A DNA stretch of 64,000 nucleotides from Kitasatospora sp. NBC_01250 (GCF_036226465.1 NZ_CP108476.1:6696001-6760000); one strand, 5' to 3'; shown: positions 9,278 through 19,024, numbered from the stretch's first letter. Numbers and translations: made by a program. Notes: generated from the letters alone by a model not told the origin.

Positions 9278-11508
9278 GATGCCTCCTTGGTCAGTAGCGC
9301 GACGGTGTCCACGGTGCCGGTGAACGGCCGGCCGGTCAGCAGGTCCCGCCAGCGTCCGGCCAGTTCGAGGGTCGCGCCTTCGCCGCGCCCGGCCAGCGCG
9401 TACGGCAGCCGGGTGGCGGCCACCGTCAGGTTCGGCCCGCGCTGGTAGGCGATCAGGTGCTCGCCCGCCGCCAGCGGGCGGTAGCGGCCCAGCGGGCGGC
9501 TCAGGTGCAGGGCGGTGCGGGTCAGGTGCAGCTTGCGGCGCGCGAAGTCGCCGAGTGCGGCGTCCGGGAGGGTGAAGTCGACCGGGGCGCGGTTGTCGGG
9601 GTCGACCAGGGTGTACAGCGGGCGCTCGGAGCCCTGGTAGAGGTCGGGCACGCCCGGCATGGTGAGGTGCAGCAGCGCGGCCGACAGGCTGTTGCTGCGC
9701 GCGTACGGCTCCAGGAAGGCGACGAACGCCTCGATCCGCGCGGTGAGTTCGGGAATGCTCAGGACGGTCTCGGCGTACTGGGCGAGGGCGGCTTCGTAGT
9801 CGGCGTCCTGGGCGGTCCAGCTGGTGGTCAGCTTGGCCTCGCGGACCGACTTGAGCAGCACCGAGCGCAGCCGCTCCACGTCGATCGGCCAGGCGGCCAC
9901 CAGGGTCTGCCAGAGCAGCCACTCGGCGTTGCGGTCGGCCAGCCCGCCGGCCAGCGCCGACCACGCGCGGCACTCGGCCGTCCACTGCTCGGGCAGCTCG
10001 GCCAGCACGGCGAGCCGGGCCCGGGCGTCCGCGCTGCGCTTGGTGTCGTGGGTGGACAGCGTGGTCATGGTCAGCGGCCAGTGGCGCTGGATGTCCTCGC
10101 ACCAGCGGTGGAAGTCGGCCGGTTCGACGCCCGGGTGGCCGGGGTCGCCACCGACCTCGTTCAGCGAGAGCAGCGGGTACCAGCGGTAGAAGGCGGTGTC
10201 CTCCACGCCCTTGGCCGCCACCGCCGAGGCGGTCTGGGCGAACCGGGTGCGGAACTCGTCCTTCAGCGGGCCCGAGCCCAGGTGGCCCTGGGTCAGCAGC
10301 TCGACGAACTCCTTGGTGGACTGCGGCGTGGTGACGGTCCGTTCGGCCTGGGAGAGGTAGGGCCGGTAGACCGTGTAGTGGGTGAACAGGTCACAGAGCG
10401 CGGCCCGCACCGCGAGCGGGGCGTGGTCGGCCAGCGCCGGTTCGGCCGCGCCGATCTGCTCGGCCAGCCGGACCAGGCGGTTCATCTCGGCGGCCAGTTC
10501 GCCGCTCGGGCCGGTCATCTCGGCACGGCCGATCCGGGCCTGCTCGGCGGCCGAGGAGTCGAGGCCGGTGTACTCGGCGTACAGCCCGGTCAGCCGGTGC
10601 ACCCCGGGCCCGTCGGTGAGCACGCCGTCGATGTGCCGCAGTGCGTCGTAGCCGGTGGTGCCCGCGCAGGGCCAGTCGCCGGGCAGCCGTTCGTGTCCGG
10701 TGAGGATCTTCTCCACCACCGTGTAGGCGCAGCCGCTGGTCTCGGCCAGCCGGCGCAGGTAGGCGCGCGGGTCGGCCAGGCCGTCCGGGTGGTCGACCCG
10801 GAAGCCGTCCAGCACCCCCTCCTCGCGCAGCCGCAGCAGCACCCCGTGGGTGGCCCGGAACACCTCCGGGTCCTCCACCCGCAGTGCGATCAGCTCGTTG
10901 ATGCTGAAGAACCGGCGGTAGTTGAGCTCGGTGCCGGCCAGTCGCCACCAGGCCAGCCGGTAGTGCTGGCGGGAGAGCAGCTGGGCCAGTGGCAGGTGCT
11001 CGGTGCCCGGGCGCAGCGGGAAGACGTGGTCGTAGTAGCGCAGCGTGTCCTGATCCACCTTCAGCTGGTCGAGCACCGCGCCCAGCCGGTCGCCCAGCAC
11101 CGGCAGCAGGATCCGGCCGCCGTGCGCCGCCCAGTCGATGTCGAACCAGTGCGCGTAGGCCGACTCGGGCCCGTCCCGCAGCACGTGCCAGAGCGGGGTG
11201 TTGAGGCGCTCGGGGACCGGCAGCGCCATGTGGTTGGGGACCACGTCGGCGATCAGCCGCAGCCCGTGCTCGTGGGCCGCGGCGGCGAGGGCGCGCAGGG
11301 CGCCCTCGCCGCCGAGCTGTTCGCTGATCCGGGTGTGGTCGACCGTGTCGTACCCGTGGGTGGAGCCGGGTGTCGCCTCCAGCAGGGGCGACAGGTGCAG
11401 GTGGGAGATGCCGAGCCCGGCCAGGTACGGCAGGGCCGCGGCGGCGTCCGCGAGCGTGAACGAGGGCTGCAGCTGGAGCCGGTAGCTCGCTGTAGGGGGT
11501 GTGATCAC
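9274..11508 (-). CDS. treY: malto-oligosyltrehalose synthase
   Basis: GH13 enzyme that turns the reducing-end alpha-1,4 bond of maltodextrins into the alpha,alpha-1,1 bond of trehalose. The beginning ATYRLQL-type segment (PTASYRLQLQPSFTLADAA), LIADVVPNHMA, GFRVDHPDGLADP and the YTVVEKIL segment are TreY signatures. The length, 744 residues, is within the family range. The start is GTG at 11508, inside an 18-bp perfect palindrome. It is coupled to treZ, and an intrinsic terminator separates it from glgX, so treYZ forms its own transcription unit. Confidence 0.95.
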
Positions 11509-11513
11509 ACCCC
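11496..11513. promoter_or_regulatory. perfect 18-bp palindrome over the treY start codon
   Basis: GGGGTGTGATCACACCCC is a perfect inverted repeat with no spacer. The treY GTG start (11508-11506 on the minus strand) lies inside it. Its TGTGA..TCACA arms recall Crp-type or GntR-type operators, though without the usual Crp spacer. A regulator bound here would block transcription or initiation. Which protein binds is unknown. Confidence 0.6.
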
Positions 11514-11522
11514 ATGCCTACC

Positions 11523-11568
11523 CGGTCGCCCGGGGCCGCACGACCCGCTTGCGGCACCCGGGCGACCG
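11523..11568 (-). terminator. intrinsic terminator after glgX
   Basis: CGGTCGCCCGGG (11523-11534) pairs perfectly with CCCGGGCGACCG (11557-11568), and an inner GCCGCA/TGCGGC pair (11535-11540 / 11550-11555) extends the stem to 18 bp with one bulge and a 9-nt loop. It lies 7 bp beyond the glgX stop and 15 bp before the treY palindrome. Confidence 0.8.
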
Positions 11569-11574
11569 CGTTTC

Positions 11575-13680
11575 TCAGGCGGACCGCTGAAGCACCAGCA
11601 AGGAGCGGTCGGCGAGCCAGAGCCCGTCGCCCTCCTTCACCCGAAGTCCGGCCCCCGGGGTCGGGAGTGTCGCGAGGGTGGTGTCGACCACGACCTGCCA
11701 CTGCTCGCCGTGCTCCCGGGGGACGGTGAACTGCAGCGACTCGTGGTGCGCGTTGAACATCAGCAGGAACGAGTCGTCGGTGATCCGCCCGCCGCGCCGG
11801 TCCGGCTCGGAGATCGCCGCGCCGTTGAGGAAGACCGTCAGCGACTTGGCGTAGCTGGCGCTCCAGTCCTGCTCGGTCATCTCCTCGCCGCCGGGGGTGA
11901 ACCAGGCGATGTCGGTCAGGTCGTCGTGGGCGGCGGCCACCGGGCGGCCCCGGAAGAACCGCCGGCGGCGGAAGACCGGGTGGTTGCGGCGCAGCCAGAC
12001 CATGCCCTGGGTGAACTCCAGCAGGTCGCCGTCGCCGGGCCAGTCGACCCAGGACAGCTCGGAGTCCTGGCAGTAGGCGTTGTTGTTGCCCAGCTGGCTG
12101 CGGCCGAGCTCGTCGCCGTGCGAGAGCATCGGCACGCCCTGGGAGAGCAGCAGGGTGGCGATGAAGTTGCGCTGCTGGCGGCCGCGCAGCTGGAGCACCT
12201 GCGGGTCGGTGGTCGGGCCCTCCGCGCCGCAGTTCCAGGAGCGGTTGAAGGACTCGCCATCCCGGTTGTGCTCGCCGTTGGCCTCGTTGTGCTTCTCGTT
12301 GTACGAGACCAGGTCGCGCAGCGTGAAGCCGTCGTGGCAGGTGATGAAGTTGATCGAGGCGATCGGGCGCCGCCCGTCGTGCTGGTAGAGGTCGGAGGAA
12401 CCGGTCAGCCGGGAGCCGAACTCGGCCAGCGTGGCGTTCTCGCCGCGCCACAGGTCGCGCACGGTGTCCCGGTACATGCCGTTCCACTCGGTCCACAGCG
12501 GCGGGAAGTTGCCCACCTGGTAGCCGCCCTCGCCGACGTCCCAGGGCTCGGCGATCAGTTTGGTCTGCGAGACCACCGGGTCCTGCTGGACCAGGTCGAA
12601 GAACGAGGAGAGCCGGTCGACCTCGTGGAACTGCCGGGCCAGGGTGGCCGCGAGGTCGAACCGGAAGCCGTCCACGTGCATCTCGGTGACCCAGTAGCGC
12701 AGCGAGTCCATGATCAGCTGGAGCACGTGCGGGCTGCGCATCAGCAGGCTGTTGCCGGTGCCGGTGGTGTCCATGTAGTACCGGCGGTCGGTGGCCAGCC
12801 GGTAGTACGAGGCGTTGTCCAGGCCGCGCATCGAAAGGGTGGGGCCCAGGTGGTTGCCCTCGGCGGTGTGGTTGTAGACCACGTCCAGGATCACCTCGAT
12901 CCCGGCCGCGTGCAGCGCCTTGACCATCGACTTGAACTCCTGCACCTGCTGGCCGCGGTCGCCCACCGAGGAGTAGGAGCCGTGCGGGGCGAAGAAGCCG
13001 ATGGTGTTGTAACCCCAGTAGTTGGACAGTCCGATGTCACGCAGTCGGTGGTCGCGCACGAACTGGTGCACCGGCATCAGCTCGATCGCCGTGATGCCGA
13101 GCTTGGCCAGGTGCTCGATCAGCGCGGGGTGGGCGAGCGCGGCGTAGGTGCCGCGGATCTCCTCGGGGATGCCCGGGTGCAGCTGGGTGAGGCCCTTGAC
13201 GTGCGCCTCGTAGATCACCGACCGGTGGTAGTCGGTGCGCGGGGGGCGGTCGTTGCCCCAGTCGAAGTACGGGTTGATCACCACCGAGTGCATGGTGTGC
13301 GGGCCCGAGTCGAGGTCGTTGCGGCGCTCGGGCGCGCCGAAGTGGTACCCGTAGACCGACTCGTCCCAGTCGATCGTGCCGCTCATCGCCTTGGCGTACG
13401 GGTCGAGCAGCAGCTTGGCGCCGTTGTGCCGTTGGCCGCGCGCGGGCTCGTACGGTCCGTGGACCCGGAAGCCGTACCGCTGGCCGGGCTGGATGCCGGG
13501 CAGGTAGGCGTGCCGGACGAACGCGTCGGTCTCGCGCAGCTCGATGGTGGTCTCGGTGTCGTCCGGGCCGAGCAGGCACAGCTCGATCCGGTCCGCGCTC
13601 TCGGAGAACACCGCGAAGTTGGTGCCCACCCCGTCGTAGGTGGCACCCAGGGGGTACGGTTGCCCCGGCCAGACCTGCAT
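11575..13680 (-). CDS. glgX: glycogen debranching enzyme
   Basis: GH13 isoamylase-type enzyme that removes alpha-1,6 branches from limit dextrins of glycogen. It shows an N-terminal CBM48 domain (MQVWPGQPYPLGATYDGVGTN), then EVILDVVYNHTAEGN, GFRFDLAATL (nucleophile Asp), LIAEPWDVGEGGYQVG (acid/base Glu) and ITCHDGFTLRDLVSYNEKHN, all in the expected order. At 701 residues from the ATG at 13680 the length is typical of GlgX. Upstream in-frame sequence to 13806 has no family similarity. With treYZ downstream it links glycogen breakdown to trehalose formation. Confidence 0.96.
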   Translation of the reverse strand: MQVWPGQPYPLGATYDGVGTNFAVFSESADRIELCLLGPDDTETTIELRETDAFVRHAYLPGIQPGQRYGFRVHGPYEPARGQRHNGAKLLLDPYAKAMSGTIDWDESVYGYHFGAPERRNDLDSGPHTMHSVVINPYFDWGNDRPPRTDYHRSVIYEAHVKGLTQLHPGIPEEIRGTYAALAHPALIEHLAKLGITAIELMPVHQFVRDHRLRDIGLSNYWGYNTIGFFAPHGSYSSVGDRGQQVQEFKSMVKALHAAGIEVILDVVYNHTAEGNHLGPTLSMRGLDNASYYRLATDRRYYMDTTGTGNSLLMRSPHVLQLIMDSLRYWVTEMHVDGFRFDLAATLARQFHEVDRLSSFFDLVQQDPVVSQTKLIAEPWDVGEGGYQVGNFPPLWTEWNGMYRDTVRDLWRGENATLAEFGSRLTGSSDLYQHDGRRPIASINFITCHDGFTLRDLVSYNEKHNEANGEHNRDGESFNRSWNCGAEGPTTDPQVLQLRGRQQRNFIATLLLSQGVPMLSHGDELGRSQLGNNNAYCQDSELSWVDWPGDGDLLEFTQGMVWLRRNHPVFRRRRFFRGRPVAAAHDDLTDIAWFTPGGEEMTEQDWSASYAKSLTVFLNGAAISEPDRRGGRITDDSFLLMFNAHHESLQFTVPREHGEQWQVVVDTTLATLPTPGAGLRVKEGDGLWLADRSLLVLQRSA

Positions 13681-14038
13681 AAGCCTCAACTTCCCTGATG
13701 TCAAGGGGATCTGATGCTCCCTCGGGACGTTGGCGCACCGCTGGGTGCGGTATGCCCCGTGGCGCGCGTCACATGTCTGTGCGCCGCTCAGCGTGACGCA
13801 CGGCACACTGCCGATCGACGCACTGTCATGGCCATCGTTGCCGCTCCCGTGCTGTTCTGACGCTCTTTCGGCTTCCTTTCGCCCGAACGGGTGTCCGGCG
13901 CACTCGTATCAGATGTTCGGGACGGTCCGGCCAGTGGTGCGCGTTCGAGTTGCGGATGGGCAACGGGCTGCCTGGCGGGGCGCCCTGGCAGTACCCTTGA
14001 TCGTCACAGGGCCGGGTGCCGAGAGTTGAGGTAATCAG
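13681..14038. promoter_or_regulatory. intergenic region between glgX and the HEPN gene
   Basis: This 358-bp stretch separates divergent genes and must hold both promoters. I see no coding sequence. GCGTCAC (13766-13772) and GTGACGC (13793-13799) form a perfect 7-bp inverted repeat with a 20-bp spacer. A -10-like TACCCT occurs at about 13992 and a GAGG ribosome-binding site precedes the ATG at 14039. No confident -35 element was seen. Confidence 0.4.
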
Positions 14039-15304
14039 ATGGTCTATCCCGCCGACGAATGGCCCGAAGGGTCCAGCGGGGCGGCGGGTACCGGGGTCCG
14101 GGCAGAGGCGCCGACCGCGGTGCTGGGCTCCCCCGGCGGCGGCCGCCTGAGCCCCGCTCAGCCCGGTACCGAGGCGATCGAGCCGGCCTGGGACGGCGAG
14201 CGGTGGCAGCACGCCTACCAGCGGGTCCGGCTGACCGGGCGGGCCTACGTCTGGCTCAATCTCGTCGAGCAGCGGCTGCGCGCCCTGCTGGACGACCTGC
14301 TGCGCCCCGTCTACGAGCCCGCCCACGGCGTGGACTGGGTGACCGCCGCGGCCGGCCCGGCCGGCGAGGAGTGGGTGCGCCGGGCCTCCGCCGTGCGCGA
14401 GGTCAGCCGGCGCAAGGGTTACCTGCTCGACCCGGTCGACGACGACCCGCTGGTCTTCCTGACCCTGCCCCAGCTGCGCGAGCTGATGGTGCAGCACTGG
14501 CCGTGCTTCGAGCCGTACCTGGACGACCGCCGGGAGATCGAGCTGACCCTGGACGAGCTGGAGGTCGCCCGGCACGTGGTCTCGCGCAACCGCAGCCTCA
14601 CCCCCACCGTGCTGGCCCAGACCGAGCGGGCCGCGGCCCGGGTGCTCGGCCTGCTGGACGGGCGGCCCGCCGCCGGGGCCGGGCTGCCCTCCGACGTCAT
14701 CGAGGAGCTGGTGGCCGGCCGCTACGCCGACGTCGCCGCGGTGCACGCCGACCGGATCCTGCTCCAGCGCGACCTGCCGGTGGAGGACCTGCTGGAGGGC
14801 GCCCGTCGGCTGGACGCGCTCGGCATCGCGCTGGGCATGCTCTGCCAGAACTTCACCGGCAAGCGGCTGGCCAGGCTGGCCGCCGAGGGCTGCCGGATCC
14901 GGCTGCTCTTCCTCAACCCGGCCAGCAGCGCGGTGCGCCGGCGGGAGCGGGAACTGGGGCTGGGCCGAGGTGAGTTGTCCCGCTCGATCGAGACCAACAT
15001 CATGCACGTGCGCCGGGTCCGGGCCCGGCTGCGCGACCAGGGCGCCTTCGAGATCCGGGTCTTCGACGAGACGCCCCGGTTCACCGCCTACCTGGTGGAG
15101 GGCGCCCGCCCGCCCGGGGTGCGGCGGCGCGGCGGCGACCTCGGCGTGGTCCAGCCCTACCTGCGCCGGGCCCGCGGGATCGAGTCGCCGGCCCTGGTGC
15201 TGCGGGCGGCCCAGCCCGGTGCGGAGGAGGGCGAGCCCGGGCTGCTGGAGGTCTACCGGGAGGAGTTCGAGGGGGTCTGGACCGACTCACGCCCGGTCAG
15301 CTGA
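14039..15304 (+). CDS. SAV2148-family HEPN-domain protein
   Basis: A 421-residue protein of a family conserved in streptomycetes and recognised by its overall pattern. After a low-complexity N-terminus, residues about 45-190 (RLTGRAYVWLNLVEQRLRALLDDLL onward) look like an all-helical HEPN domain with an E-x-R-L-type amphipathic helix. The C-terminal half (LLFLNPASSAVRRRERELG ... IRVFDETPRFTAYLVEG) resembles the fold of DUF5919/PLD-like domains often fused to HTH or HEPN in actinobacteria. The family function is unknown. HEPN domains are often RNases, but I could not confirm a catalytic R-x4-6-H pair. Confidence 0.75.
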   Translation: MVYPADEWPEGSSGAAGTGVRAEAPTAVLGSPGGGRLSPAQPGTEAIEPAWDGERWQHAYQRVRLTGRAYVWLNLVEQRLRALLDDLLRPVYEPAHGVDWVTAAAGPAGEEWVRRASAVREVSRRKGYLLDPVDDDPLVFLTLPQLRELMVQHWPCFEPYLDDRREIELTLDELEVARHVVSRNRSLTPTVLAQTERAAARVLGLLDGRPAAGAGLPSDVIEELVAGRYADVAAVHADRILLQRDLPVEDLLEGARRLDALGIALGMLCQNFTGKRLARLAAEGCRIRLLFLNPASSAVRRRERELGLGRGELSRSIETNIMHVRRVRARLRDQGAFEIRVFDETPRFTAYLVEGARPPGVRRRGGDLGVVQPYLRRARGIESPALVLRAAQPGAEEGEPGLLEVYREEFEGVWTDSRPVS

Positions 15305-15381
15305 GGCGGGCTCGGACCGGCGCATTCCCGGCGTGTCGCCTTGACCGCCCCCCGGGCATCGACGTTCTCATCCTCTCTGGC

Positions 15382-15400
15382 TAAGGTATGCCTAAGCTAA
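15382..15400. promoter_or_regulatory. iron-box-like operator (DmdR/IdeR type)
   Basis: TAAGGTATGCCTAAGCTAA matches 14 of 19 positions of the actinobacterial iron box TTAGGTTAGGCTAACCTAA. It lies 49 bp before the efeUO start. Ferrous-iron-loaded DmdR1/IdeR would repress here, which fits the function of the downstream iron uptake genes. Binding is inferred. Confidence 0.75.
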
Positions 15401-15448
15401 GCGGGCCGTGCTTAGCGGCGCTGCCATGCCTAGGAGAGTTCACCACCC

Positions 15449-17557
15449 ATGTGGGACGACGCGTTTCCAAGCTTTCTGATCGGGCTCAGAGAGGGTCTCG
15501 AGGCCGGCCTGATCGTCTCGATCCTGGTCGCCACCCTGGTCCGCTCGGGCCAGAAGGCCCGGTTGCCCCAGGTGTGGACCGGTGTGCTGGCCGCCATCGC
15601 GCTCGCCCTCAGCTTCGGCGCGGTGCTCACCTTCACCGCCGCCAACCTCTCCGGCAGCGCGCAGGAAGCTTTCGGCGGCACCCTGAGCCTGATCGCGGTG
15701 GCCTTCGTCACCGCGATGGTGTTCTGGATGCGGCGCTCGGCCCGCAACCTCTCCTCGGAGATCCGCGAGAAGGTCGCCTCCGCGCTCACCATGGGCGGCG
15801 GCGTGCTGGTGCTGACCAGCTTCCTGGCCGTCGGCCGGGAGGGCCTGGAGACCTCGCTCTTCCTGTGGACCACCGCGCGCTCCGCCGGTGAGGCCACCGG
15901 GCCCGCGATCGGCGCCGGGATCGGCCTGGTGCTGGCCGCCGGACTCTGCTGGGGCCTGTACCGCCGGGTGCTGAAGATCAACCTGACGAAGTTCTTCACC
16001 TGCACCGGCGTGGTGCTGATCGTCATCGCGGCCGGCGTGCTCAGCTACGGGCTGCGCGACCTGCAGGAGGGCGGCGTGCTGCCCGGCTCGACCGCGTACG
16101 CCTTCGACCTGAGCGGCTCGCTGGACGGCGGGTCCTGGTACGCGACGCTGATGCAGGGCGTGTTCAACATCACCGTCACGATGACCTGGCTGCAGGTGGC
16201 CGCGTACGTGCTCTACCTCGCGCTGGTGATGACGCTCTTCGTGCGCGGCGTGCGGGCGAGTGCGCCCAAGCCGGCGGTGGCCGCTGCTGAGAAGGCTCCG
16301 GAGCCGGCGACGGAGAAGGCTGCGGAGTCGGTGACGGAGAAGGCTGCGGAGGCCGAGCCGTCGAGCGCGCCCGAGCCGCGGCCCGCCGGCTCCCGCAACC
16401 GCTGGCTGCTCCCCGCCGCCCTGGTGGCCGTCCCGGCCGTGGTGGCCGGGGTGGTGATCGCGGCCAGCGACGGCAAGCCCGCCGCCGCCGGCACCGTCAC
16501 CGTCTCGGACGCCAAGAGCGACTGCGGCAAGGGCTTCAGCACCCCGCAGCCCGGCCAGCAGACCTTCCAGATGCACAACGCCGGCAGCAAGACCTCCGAG
16601 GTCTACCTGGTCAACCCGGCCACCAACGCCGTCTACGGCGAGATCGAGGGCCTGGCCCCGGGCACCACCCGCCCGCTGACCGCCACCATCGGCAGCGGCG
16701 ACCTCGCCTGGCGCTGCGTGCCCAGCAGCGGCGACCCGGTCACCTCGGCCACCTTCCACGTCAGCGGCGGACAGAGCGTCAACGCCGTGCTGCCGGTCTC
16801 CGAGGACGACCTCAAGGGCCCGCTCGACCAGTACAAGTCCTACGTGAACGCGGGCCTGGCCACGCTGCTGACCCAGACCCAGAAGCTCCAGGCCGACCTG
16901 CACGCGGGCGACCTGGACGCCGCCAAGGCCGACTGGCTCACCGCGCACCTGCAGTACTCCTCGCTGGGCGCCGCCTACGGCACCTTCGCCGACTTCGACA
17001 AGAAGATCAACGGCCGGGCCGACGGCCTGCCGGACGGCGTCGCCGACAAGGACTTCGCCGGCTTCCACCGCCTGGAGTACGGCCTGTGGCACGGCCAGAG
17101 CGCCAGCGACCTCGCCCCGGTCGCCGACCAGCTGGTCACCGACGTGGACGGCCTCGGCAAGGCGTTCCCGACCCAGGACTTCGACCCCACCGACCTGCCG
17201 CTGCGCACCCACGAGATCCTGGAGAACACCCTCCAGTTCGAGCTGACGGCCGACACCGACGAGGGCAGCGGCACCAACCTGGCCACCGCCCAGGCCAACC
17301 TGGCCGGCACCCAGGAGCTGCTGAACGTCCTGACGCCGCTGATCCAGCAGCGCAGCCCGCAGCTGCTCGGCACCGTCAACGCCGACCTGAAGCGGTTCGG
17401 CGACCTGCTGGCCGGCGCCCGCCACCAGGACGGCAGCTGGACCCCGGTCGAGCAGCTCGACCCCTCGGTCCGCACGCAGCTCAACGGCGCCACCGGCCAG
17501 CTGCTCGAAGACCTCGCCCCCATTCCCGACCTTCTTGAGATCAGGAAGTCCGCCTGA
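15449..17557 (+). CDS. efeU: EfeU-EfeO fusion: FTR1 iron permease with cupredoxin and imelysin domains
   Basis: A 702-residue single polypeptide combining two parts of the EfeUOB iron transporter. Residues 1 to about 275 are an FTR1 permease with the two iron-binding REGLE motifs (14-18 and 130-134). A charged Ala/Glu/Pro linker follows, then a further membrane helix at about 315-335 that anchors an extracytoplasmic cupredoxin-like domain (about 350-450, with DCGKGF and WRC). The C-terminal M75/imelysin EfeO domain holds the GFHRLEYGLW motif with its H-x2-E. Usually EfeU and EfeO are separate proteins. The gene overlaps efeB by TGATG and is preceded by an iron box. Confidence 0.93.
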   Translation: MWDDAFPSFLIGLREGLEAGLIVSILVATLVRSGQKARLPQVWTGVLAAIALALSFGAVLTFTAANLSGSAQEAFGGTLSLIAVAFVTAMVFWMRRSARNLSSEIREKVASALTMGGGVLVLTSFLAVGREGLETSLFLWTTARSAGEATGPAIGAGIGLVLAAGLCWGLYRRVLKINLTKFFTCTGVVLIVIAAGVLSYGLRDLQEGGVLPGSTAYAFDLSGSLDGGSWYATLMQGVFNITVTMTWLQVAAYVLYLALVMTLFVRGVRASAPKPAVAAAEKAPEPATEKAAESVTEKAAEAEPSSAPEPRPAGSRNRWLLPAALVAVPAVVAGVVIAASDGKPAAAGTVTVSDAKSDCGKGFSTPQPGQQTFQMHNAGSKTSEVYLVNPATNAVYGEIEGLAPGTTRPLTATIGSGDLAWRCVPSSGDPVTSATFHVSGGQSVNAVLPVSEDDLKGPLDQYKSYVNAGLATLLTQTQKLQADLHAGDLDAAKADWLTAHLQYSSLGAAYGTFADFDKKINGRADGLPDGVADKDFAGFHRLEYGLWHGQSASDLAPVADQLVTDVDGLGKAFPTQDFDPTDLPLRTHEILENTLQFELTADTDEGSGTNLATAQANLAGTQELLNVLTPLIQQRSPQLLGTVNADLKRFGDLLAGARHQDGSWTPVEQLDPSVRTQLNGATGQLLEDLAPIPDLLEIRKSA

Positions 17558-18888
17558 TGACCAGCCAGCCCAGAACCGGCTCCTGCCCCTTCCCGCACGA
17601 GGCGCTCGCCGCCGCCGAGGCCGCCCGGGCCGATGCGGCCGGCTGCCCGGCCGCCCCCGCGCGCCGCAGCTTCCTGGGCGCGGCGCTCGGCGTCGGCGCG
17701 GCCGGTGCCGCGCTGGCCGGCGGAGCGCTCGCGCTGGGTGGCGCCGGGCGGGCACAGGCCGCCGACGCCACGGGTGCCAACGCGCTGGTGCCCTTCCACG
17801 GCGAGCACCAGGCCGGCGTGCTGACCGCGCAGCAGACCGCCGCGATGTTCCTCTCCTTCGACGTCATCGCCCCCGACCGCAAGGCGCTGGAAGACCTCTT
17901 CCACATCCTCACCGACCGGATCAGGTTCCTCACCGCCGGCGGCACCCCGCCCGACCTGGGCGTCGGCGCGCCGCCCTCCGACAACGGCATCCTGGGCCCG
18001 ACGGTGCCCAGTGACGGCCTGTCGGTGACGGTCGGGGTCGGCTCCTCGCTCTTCGACGGCCGCTACGGCCTGGGCAAGGTCAAGCCGGTCAAGCTGAACC
18101 CGATGAAGACCTTCCCGAACGACAACCTGCAGGCGGCCGAGCTGCACGGCGACCTGTCGCTGCAGATCTGCGCCAACAGCCAGGACACCGTGCTGCACGC
18201 GCTGCGCGACATCGCCAAGCACACCCGCGGTGCGATGCAGATCAAGTGGCGGATCGACGGGTTCCAGAACGCCCCGCGTCCGGCCGGCGCGCAGCGCAAC
18301 CTGCTCGGCTTCAAGGACGGCATCGCCAACCCCGACGTCACCTCGGGGCGCGAGATGGACAAGCTCGTCTGGGTCAAGGACGGCGGCGGCGAACCGGCCT
18401 GGGCCACCGGCGGCAGCTACCAGGTGATCCGCATCATCCGGATGCTGGTCGAGTTCTGGGACCGGGTCTCGCTCTCCGAGCAGGAGAAGATGTTCGGCCG
18501 CCGCAAGGACACCGGCGCTCCGCTGGACGGGGCCAAGGAGACCGACATCCCCGACTACGCCAGGGACCCGCAGGGCAACGCGATCCCGGTGGACGCCCAC
18601 ATCCGGCTGGCCAACCCGCGCACCGACCAGACGGACGACTCGCGCATCCTGCGCCGCGGCTACAACTACGACCGCGGCGTCGACAAGGTCGGCAACCTGG
18701 ACATGGGCCTGGCGTTCTGCTGCTACCAGCAGGACGTGGTGCGCCAGTTCGAGGCGACCCAGACCCGGCTGATCGACGAGCCGCTGGTGGACTACATCTC
18801 GCCGACCGGCGGTGGCTACTTCTTCGTGCTGCCGGGCGTGCGGGACACCAACGACTGGCTCGGCCGCGCGATGTTCGCCGCGGCCTGA
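17557..18888 (+). CDS. efeB: Tat-exported Dyp-type peroxidase / deferrochelatase EfeB
   Basis: Haem protein of 443 residues acting outside the membrane with EfeU/EfeO, thought to oxidise ferrous iron or release iron from haem. A Cys-containing N-terminal stretch precedes the twin-arginine motif ARRSFLGAAL and a hydrophobic signal ending near AQAADA. The DyP signature GFKDGIANP has the catalytic Asp, and the distal Arg and proximal His regions lie in NPRTDQTDDSRILRRGYNYD and the following segment. Translation is coupled to efeUO by a TGATG overlap. Extra cysteines ahead of the Tat motif (SCPFPH, GCPAAP) are unusual. Confidence 0.95.
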   Translation: MTSQPRTGSCPFPHEALAAAEAARADAAGCPAAPARRSFLGAALGVGAAGAALAGGALALGGAGRAQAADATGANALVPFHGEHQAGVLTAQQTAAMFLSFDVIAPDRKALEDLFHILTDRIRFLTAGGTPPDLGVGAPPSDNGILGPTVPSDGLSVTVGVGSSLFDGRYGLGKVKPVKLNPMKTFPNDNLQAAELHGDLSLQICANSQDTVLHALRDIAKHTRGAMQIKWRIDGFQNAPRPAGAQRNLLGFKDGIANPDVTSGREMDKLVWVKDGGGEPAWATGGSYQVIRIIRMLVEFWDRVSLSEQEKMFGRRKDTGAPLDGAKETDIPDYARDPQGNAIPVDAHIRLANPRTDQTDDSRILRRGYNYDRGVDKVGNLDMGLAFCCYQQDVVRQFEATQTRLIDEPLVDYISPTGGGYFFVLPGVRDTNDWLGRAMFAAA

Positions 18889-18923
18889 GACCCCCTGAGA
18901 CCCCTTGGGAGTCTCTGCGACAC

Positions 18924-18960
18924 CCGCCCGCCCACGGCCCCGCAGGCCGTGGGCGGGCGG
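18924..18960 (+). terminator. strong hairpin terminator after efeB
   Basis: A perfect 16-bp GC-rich stem (18924-18939 with 18945-18960) closes a 5-nt loop (CCGCA). It lies 36 bp beyond the efeB stop. There is no clear T-run, as usual in streptomycetes. Confidence 0.85.
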
Positions 18961-19024
18961 CGTTGTCACAGGCGGCGGCCATGATGGGGGACGTCAGAGG
19001 ACACCCCGACGGAAGGCGCTGCTG

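Noticed and set aside
9457..13698. A 1413-codon open frame on the plus strand opposite treY and glgX
   Set aside because: It is a shadow caused by GC-rich codons of the two enzymes on the other strand. Its product is Gly/Val/Arg/Gln low complexity with no domain, and treY and glgX show all catalytic motifs.
14039..15304. HEPN protein as a toxin of a toxin-antitoxin pair
   Set aside because: It stands alone, has no small partner gene, and belongs to a conserved chromosomal family.
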